Both the position numbers and the translations under genes were made by a program. 10,770 nt of DNA from Acidobacteriota bacterium (GTDB lineage: Bacteria; Acidobacteriota; Terriglobia; Terriglobales; Acidobacteriaceae), in NCBI GenBank assembly GCA_021851465.1, contig JAJZDL010000092.1:1-10770 (forward strand), in the 5' to 3' direction. The number at the start of each line of letters is the position of its first letter. The stretch's first letter is position 1. Below the pieces are notes generated by a model. That model saw only the letters and a program-made list of their open reading frames with translations. It was not told where the DNA came from and made no database searches. Below, piece after piece: positions 6,416 through 10,770 of this stretch.

Positions 6416-7609
6416 ATGAGTGCAACCATGACCAAGGGTTTGACGGACCGGATCAACCGGATTGAAGTCTCAGCGACGATGGCGATCACCGCGGAGGCGC
6501 TGAAGATGAAGGCGGCTGGGATCGACCTGGCCAACTTCGGCGCGGGCGAGCCGCACTTCGACACGCCGCAGCACATTAAGGACGCGGCCATCGAGGCGAT
6601 CCAGAAGAACTTCTCGCGCTACACGGCGGTCAACGGCATCCCCGAGGTGCGCAAGGCCATCGTCGAGCGCCATGCCGCCGACTTCGGCTCGAAGTACGCG
6701 GTGGAGGAGTGCGTCTTTACCACCGGCGGCAAGCTGGCCATCTTCAACGCGGTGCAGGTGCTGGTGGACCACGGCGACGAGGTCATCCTGCCGGTGCCGT
6801 ACTGGGTCTCGTTCAAGGACATCATCGAGTACGCGGGCGGCAAGGTGGTGTTTGTGGAGAGCGACGAGCGCGAGGACTTCCGCATTACCGCAAAGATGAT
6901 CGAGGCGGCGATTACGCCGAAGACGAAGGCGATTATTTTGAATTCGCCGTCGAACCCCTCGGGCGCGGTGGTGTCGGCGGCGGACCTGGAGGCGATCGTG
7001 CGGCTGGCCCACGCGCGCGGCATCTATCTGCTGCTGGACGAGTGCTACGCGTACCTGACTTTTGCGGGCGCGCCGGTGAGCGGCGGGACGTTCACCGACT
7101 GCAAGGAGCATGTGATCATACTCGGTTCGCTCTCCAAGACCTATGCGATGACGGGCTGGCGCGCCGGCTTTGCACTGGGGCCGAAGCAGGTGATCTCCGC
7201 GATGAGCAAGCTGCAATCGCAGAGCACGTCGAACGCGGCGAGCATGGTGCAGAAGGCGTCGATTGCGGCGTTGACCGGGTCGCAGCAGTGCGTGGATGAG
7301 ATGCGCGCCGACTATATCCGGCTGCGCGACCGGATTCTGGCGGGGCTCAAGACAATTCCCGGACTGGCCTGCACGGTGCCGCAGGGAGCGTTCTATGTGT
7401 ACCCGAATGTGAGCGCGTTCATCGGCAGGGGCGGGGTAAAGTCGGCGTCTGACCTCGCCTCGAAGCTGCTGACAGAGGCGCATGTGGTGACGGTCCCGGG
7501 CGAGGCGTTCGGCACGACGGACCATATCCGGCTCTCCTATGCCGCCTCTGCCAGCGTGGTGGATGAGGGCGTCAAGCGGATGCGCGAGTACTTCGGCAAG
7601 CTGGGCTGA
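6416..7609 (+). CDS. Pyridoxal-phosphate class I aminotransferase, aspartate aminotransferase type (Ib/I-gamma)
   Basis: This 397-residue cytoplasmic enzyme probably interconverts aspartate plus 2-oxoglutarate with oxaloacetate plus glutamate. Key residues are in place: Gly-rich cofactor segment TTGGKLAIFNA (102-112), Asn180 in NSPSNPSG, Asp208 and Tyr211 in LLLDECY, the Schiff-base Lys241 in SLSKTYAMTGWR, and substrate-carboxylate Arg372 in DHIRLSYA. Length and motifs fit the Thermus/Bacillus-type subgroup rather than E. coli AspC. Some members also act as prephenate aminotransferases, so that activity or another amino-acid specificity cannot be excluded. The ATG at 6416 follows GAAAG; the ATG at 6428 is a close alternative. 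The gene is GC-rich like the rest of the chromosome and diverges from the AT-richer nuclease gene. It is probably transcribed on its own, as a hairpin follows it. Confidence 0.95.
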   Translation: MSATMTKGLTDRINRIEVSATMAITAEALKMKAAGIDLANFGAGEPHFDTPQHIKDAAIEAIQKNFSRYTAVNGIPEVRKAIVERHAADFGSKYAVEECVFTTGGKLAIFNAVQVLVDHGDEVILPVPYWVSFKDIIEYAGGKVVFVESDEREDFRITAKMIEAAITPKTKAIILNSPSNPSGAVVSAADLEAIVRLAHARGIYLLLDECYAYLTFAGAPVSGGTFTDCKEHVIILGSLSKTYAMTGWRAGFALGPKQVISAMSKLQSQSTSNAASMVQKASIAALTGSQQCVDEMRADYIRLRDRILAGLKTIPGLACTVPQGAFYVYPNVSAFIGRGGVKSASDLASKLLTEAHVVTVPGEAFGTTDHIRLSYAASASVVDEGVKRMREYFGKLG

Positions 7610-7618
7610 GTCGGTCTT

Positions 7619-7637
7619 CGCAGTGGCGTCCGCTGCG
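7619..7637 (+). terminator. Short GC-rich hairpin after the aminotransferase gene
   Basis: CGCAGTGG (7619-7626) pairs with CCGCTGCG (7630-7637), with one G-U pair and a 3-base loop, 10 bases after the aminotransferase stop. There is no T-run after it, so intrinsic termination is uncertain. It could instead be a 3' stabilising hairpin. Confidence 0.3.
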
Positions 7638-7693
7638 TTGCCGCGGGATCTGGGCGAGTACTGCAGTGCGACTATTAACTAGAATAGGGGCCT

Positions 7694-8848
7694 ATGGACT
7701 TTGCAGACGGTACGGCGTTGCCACGGTTTGCTCCGGTGGTCCTTGCGGGCGGCAGCGGAACGCGCTTCTGGCCGAGGAGCAGGCGGGCCCACGCCAAGCA
7801 GGTGTTGGCCCTGGATGGCGAGAATACGATGATCCAGCAGACGCTGCAGCGGCTGCTGCCCGTGGCCAAAGCCAAAGACGTATGGGTCGTCACCAACAAG
7901 CTGCTGGCAGAGGTGATTGCAGGACAGTTGCCGCAGATCGCGCGAGAGAAGATCCTGGCGGAGCCGGTGGCGCGCAATACGGCCCCGGCCTGCGCGCTGG
8001 CTGCATTTCTGTTGGAGCCTGCCGCGCCGGAGACGGTCATCGGCGTCTTTCCCTCCGACCATGTGGTAGGGAACCCTGCGCGCTTCGTCGAGGTGTTGCG
8101 CGCGGGCATAGCGCTGGCCGCAAGCGGCGAACGAATTGTAGTGCTGGGCGTTCCGCCGACGCGGGCAGAGACGGGGTACGGCTACATCGAAGTGGGCGCC
8201 GCTGCTGCGCCCAGTGGCGACGTGCCGGTACGGCGCGTAAAGCGGTTTACAGAGAAGCCGGAGCGGGCGCGGGCGGAGGAGTTCTTCGCATCGGGCAACT
8301 ACGCGTGGAACAGTGGGATATTTCTATGGAGCGCGCGCACGCTGGCCAACGCGGTGCGCGAGCACTGCCCTGCGATGGTTCCTTTGCTGGAGCGGATCGC
8401 GGCGGCACACGCGTCTTCTCCCGCGCAGTTTGCGCGCGTCTTCGCCGAGGTGTATCCGCAGTGTGAGAACATCAGCATCGACTACGCTGTGTTGGAGCCG
8501 CGCTCGGCCAAGGGCGAGGCTGGGTCGGAGATCTACTGCCTGCCCGCGGACTTTGCCTGGAACGATCTCGGCTCGTGGGCAGCGCTCTATCAGCACCGGA
8601 CCGATTGCACCGACCGACAGACAACGCCGGCCAACGTGTGCGACGGCGCGAGCACGCAAAGCGTTGTCATCGATGCAGCGGGGAACTATGTATATGCGCT
8701 GGGCAAGATCGTCGCTTTGGTCGGCGTGAACGATCTGGTGGTAGTCGAGACCCCGGATGCGCTGTTGATTACAACTCGCGAGAGGTCGCAGGACGTGGGC
8801 AAGGTGGTCGAAGAGTTGAGGGCGCGCGGACGGTACGACCTGATCTGA
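7694..8848 (+). CDS. manC: Mannose-1-phosphate guanylyltransferase
   Basis: This 384-residue cytoplasmic nucleotidyltransferase makes GDP-mannose from mannose-1-phosphate and GTP. Seen in order: nucleotide-binding LAGGSGTRFWPRSR (17-30) with Lys35 of the following KQ pair, EPVARNTAPA (90-99), FPSDH (119-123), ETGYGYIE (159-166), FTEKP (185-189), WNSGIF (205-210), and WNDLGSW further on. It is the short monofunctional form; the roughly 480-residue type with a C-terminal isomerase cupin is longer. The residue before KQ is Ala where the family usually has Pro; this is a mild variation. The ATG at 7694 is preceded by AGGGG (7686-7690), a good though close ribosome site. A phosphomannomutase-type gene follows 105 bases later, so the two probably supply GDP-mannose for polysaccharide or glycan synthesis. 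Confidence 0.95.
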   Translation: MDFADGTALPRFAPVVLAGGSGTRFWPRSRRAHAKQVLALDGENTMIQQTLQRLLPVAKAKDVWVVTNKLLAEVIAGQLPQIAREKILAEPVARNTAPACALAAFLLEPAAPETVIGVFPSDHVVGNPARFVEVLRAGIALAASGERIVVLGVPPTRAETGYGYIEVGAAAAPSGDVPVRRVKRFTEKPERARAEEFFASGNYAWNSGIFLWSARTLANAVREHCPAMVPLLERIAAAHASSPAQFARVFAEVYPQCENISIDYAVLEPRSAKGEAGSEIYCLPADFAWNDLGSWAALYQHRTDCTDRQTTPANVCDGASTQSVVIDAAGNYVYALGKIVALVGVNDLVVVETPDALLITTRERSQDVGKVVEELRARGRYDLI

Positions 8849-8855
8849 GAGATGG

Positions 8856-8873
8856 ATGGGACAACCCTCCCAT
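8856..8873 (+). other. Small stem-loop in the manC to mutase spacer
   Basis: ATGGGA (8856-8861) pairs perfectly with TCCCAT (8868-8873) around a 6-base loop, 7 bases after the manC stop. It is short and has no T-run. It may be chance, a processing site, or modest attenuation between the two genes. Confidence 0.25.
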
Positions 8874-8953
8874 GCGCGACGCCGATGCGAACGGCGCGTT
8901 CAAGCCGGGGATACACCTCGCAAGCAAGGCCAACAGAAAGACCGGAAGTGCGG

Positions 8954-10402
8954 ATGAGAGATGTGGCGACTGCGGTGAAGTTCGGGACGGACGGATGGCG
9001 CGGCATTATCGCCGACGACTTCACCTACGCAAACGTGCGCGTGGCTGTGCTCGCGATCGCGCACTACGTCCTGAAGCAGGAGGACGCGGCGCGCGGCGTG
9101 TGCATCGGATACGACACGCGCTTCGGTTCGCGGGCGTTTGCATGCGTGGCGGCGGAGGTGCTGGCCAACGCAGGAATTCCGGTGGCGCTGGCATCGGAGA
9201 TTGTGCCGACGCCTGCGCTCTCCTATGCGGTGCGCGAGCGTGGGGCCGCGGGCGGCGTGATGATTACGTCCAGCCACAATCCGGCGCAGTGGAATGGCGT
9301 GAAGTACAAGGCGAGCTACGGCGGATCGGGCAAACCGTCGATTATGGCCGCAATCGAGAGCTATCTGGGCGATCCGCTGCCAGATGCCGCAGTGGCGGCA
9401 AAGATTGAAGAAGTGAACTTCAACCTGGAGTATATTGCGGCAATCGCACGGTTCGTCGATCTGGATGCAATCCGCCGCTCGGGATACAAGTTTCTGATCG
9501 ACTGCATGTACGGCTGCGGGCGCGGAGTGATTGCGGGGATCTTCACGCAGGCCGGCATTCCGTTCGTCGAGATACGCAGCGATCTGAACCCGCTGTTTCC
9601 CGGAATCAATCCCGAACCGATCCTGCCGCACATTCGCGCGTCGCAACTGGCTGTGGTGGCGGAGCGGTGCGACGCCGGGTTTATCACCGACGGCGACGCG
9701 GACCGCATCGGCGCTGTGGACGAGCACGGCAACGTGGTGGATGCGCACAAGGTCTACGCGGTGCTGCTGCACTGGCTGCTGGCGCGCAAGGGCTGGCCGG
9801 GCGACGTGACCCGCGCATTCAACACGACGAAGATGCTGGACCGCATCGCTGCAAAGTACGGGCGCACGCTGCATGAGCACGGCATCGGCTTCAAATATGT
9901 ATGCGACCTGATGCTGGAGCGCGAGATTCTGATCGGCGGCGAGGAGTCGGGCGGCGTAGGCATCAGCCGCCACCTGCCGGAGCGCGATGGCCTGTTGAAC
10001 TCCCTGCTGCTGGCCAACGTGATGGCGGATGAGAAAAAGACGCTGGGCGAACTGGTGGCGGCGCTGCAAGAGGAGTTCGGCGAACACCAGTACGGGCGCA
10101 TCGACATGCACATCGACGAGGGCCTGAAACAGTCCGCGATTGCACGCGCAAGCGCGCTGGGCGTGGGCGACACCATGGCCGGAATGAAGGTGCTTCGCGT
10201 GGAGACGATGGACGGGATTAAATTTTTTCTCGACAACCCGGCCTGCGCGGGCAGAAAGAATGTTGCGGAGACGTGGCTTCTGCTGCGCGCTTCGGGCACG
10301 GAGCCGCTGCTGAGAGTCTACTGTGAGAGCTGTGCAGCGGAATCCGTAACGCAGGTTCTTGAGGGCGCGCGCGCATTCGTGCTGGCGGGGCGGGCGCAGT
10401 GA
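8954..10402 (+). CDS. Phosphomannomutase/phosphoglucomutase (alpha-D-phosphohexomutase family)
   Basis: With the start at 8954 the protein has 482 residues. The four family landmarks are intact: the phosphoserine loop TSSHNP with catalytic Ser107, the magnesium loop DGDADR (Asp246, 248, 250), the sugar-recognition GEESGG (329-334), and the phosphate-binding RASGTEP (445-451). The N-terminus FGTDGWRG is also typical. The ATG at 8954 is chosen because GGAAG sits five bases upstream and homology starts just after it; the frame is open back to 8852, but those 34 residues look like translated spacer. It interconverts hexose-6- and hexose-1-phosphates. Next to manC, mannose-6-phosphate to mannose-1-phosphate is the likely main reaction, though glucose specificity cannot be excluded. 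The stop codon overlaps the start of the next gene. Confidence 0.95.
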   Translation: MRDVATAVKFGTDGWRGIIADDFTYANVRVAVLAIAHYVLKQEDAARGVCIGYDTRFGSRAFACVAAEVLANAGIPVALASEIVPTPALSYAVRERGAAGGVMITSSHNPAQWNGVKYKASYGGSGKPSIMAAIESYLGDPLPDAAVAAKIEEVNFNLEYIAAIARFVDLDAIRRSGYKFLIDCMYGCGRGVIAGIFTQAGIPFVEIRSDLNPLFPGINPEPILPHIRASQLAVVAERCDAGFITDGDADRIGAVDEHGNVVDAHKVYAVLLHWLLARKGWPGDVTRAFNTTKMLDRIAAKYGRTLHEHGIGFKYVCDLMLEREILIGGEESGGVGISRHLPERDGLLNSLLLANVMADEKKTLGELVAALQEEFGEHQYGRIDMHIDEGLKQSAIARASALGVGDTMAGMKVLRVETMDGIKFFLDNPACAGRKNVAETWLLLRASGTEPLLRVYCESCAAESVTQVLEGARAFVLAGRAQ

Positions 10403-10770
10403 ACGAGAAGGATTCGACGAATGCGAATGGGCTGTTGGCCGTCCGAACCAGAGGTCTGCTCTTCGATATGGACGGCGTACTCATCAGCTCCACCGGCTCG
10501 GTGGTGCGCTGCTGGCAGAGGTGGTGCAAGTTGTACGGCGTACCCAATGCGGAGCAGTTTCAGGTTCCGCACGGCATCCGAGCGGTGGACATTGTGCGCC
10601 TTTTGAAGCCGGAGTTCGACGAGGCCCAGGTGGCGGAGGGGCTGCATGTTATCGAGGAGATGGAGGTCGAAGACACGGCCGACCTGGCCGTTCTGCCGGG
10701 GGTAAAGGCGTTGCTGGCGCGGCTTCCGCCGGAGCGTTGGGCGGTGGTCTCCTCGGCGACACGGCGGCTC
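10399..10770 (+). CDS. HAD-superfamily phosphatase, sugar-phosphatase-like (partial, runs off the window)
   Basis: The first 124 residues are in the window; the 3' part is missing. Motif I is LFDMDGVL with nucleophile Asp23 and acid/base Asp25. Motif II is in WAVVSSAT (Ser118). Between them lies a helical cap with HGIRAVDIV and a VLPGVKALLARLP segment, the pattern of HAD-IA enzymes such as the YfbT sugar phosphatases and glycerol-3-phosphatases. The lysine and acidic motifs III and IV would lie beyond the edge. The start is the GTG at 10399, sharing bases with the mutase TGA (GTGA overlap), so translation is probably coupled. The first 17 or so residues are a polar extension before the fold. 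Dephosphorylation of a hexose or polyol phosphate is inferred; the substrate is unknown. Confidence 0.88.
   Translation, partial: MNEKDSTNANGLLAVRTRGLLFDMDGVLISSTGSVVRCWQRWCKLYGVPNAEQFQVPHGIRAVDIVRLLKPEFDEAQVAEGLHVIEEMEVEDTADLAVLPGVKALLARLPPERWAVVSSATRRL

Noticed and set aside
6470..7525. A 351-codon minus-strand open frame opposite the aminotransferase
   Set aside because: It is Arg/His-rich and low in complexity, and mirrors a well-conserved aminotransferase; a shadow frame.
7680..7685. TAGAAT as a -10 promoter box before manC
   Set aside because: It is only 8 bases from the ATG and overlaps the ribosome-site region, with no convincing -35 partner; probably chance.
8852..8953. A 34-residue N-terminal extension of the phosphohexomutase
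   Set aside because: The extension has no family similarity and overlaps a small stem-loop. A ribosome site is correctly spaced before the ATG at 8954, where homology begins.
8900..10111. A 403-codon open frame on the minus strand opposite the phosphohexomutase
   Set aside because: Its product is rich in His, Arg, Gln and Ala with no recognisable domain, and it lies fully opposite a gene with all catalytic motifs. High GC makes such antisense frames open by chance.

Overview
The window looks like chromosomal DNA from an Acidobacteriota bacterium, probably of the Terriglobia/Acidobacteriaceae type. The reasons are the high GC of most genes (41 of 60 bases in 6541-6600), the mixed GTG/ATG starts, and above all a large secreted Ig-like/FG-GAP repeat protein of a style I associate with that phylum. 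This is inference from recall, not a database match.

Layout. The left edge (about 1-120) reads, on the minus strand, as the C-terminal end of an amidase-signature (GatA-like) enzyme whose upstream part is missing. Immediately to its right, and overlapping it in antisense, is a plus-strand gene to 3388. It encodes a very large exported protein made of Ig-like domains, with a seven-repeat FG-GAP/VCBS block inserted in one of them and a hydrophobic, arginine-rich hairpin inserted in the last one. Thirty bases downstream is a two-gene ABC transporter of the MacB/LolD type: permease (3419-4516), then ATPase (4509-5228), overlapping by 8 bases. No membrane fusion protein gene lies in the window.

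From about 5229 to 6415 the composition changes. A lone AT-richer gene on the minus strand (5348-6316) encodes a PD-(D/E)XK nuclease-fold protein. It sits between GC-rich plus-strand housekeeping genes and looks horizontally acquired. It is the best candidate for something undescribed here, possibly an orphan defence or DNA-processing nuclease. The gap between it and the next, divergent gene holds a nested inverted repeat that could be an operator or an RNA hairpin.

The right part is metabolic, all on the plus strand: a class I aminotransferase of the aspartate aminotransferase kind (6416-7609), a mannose-1-phosphate guanylyltransferase (7694-8848), a phosphomannomutase/phosphoglucomutase (8954-10402) and the start of a HAD sugar-phosphatase-like gene (10399 to the window end). 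The mutase and guanylyltransferase together would convert mannose-6-phosphate to mannose-1-phosphate and then to GDP-mannose, feeding polysaccharide or glycan synthesis. The HAD gene starts inside the mutase stop codon, so it is probably translationally coupled and may act on a related sugar phosphate.

No tRNA, rRNA, CRISPR array or insertion sequence was recognised. There is no gene-free stretch longer than about 120 bases.
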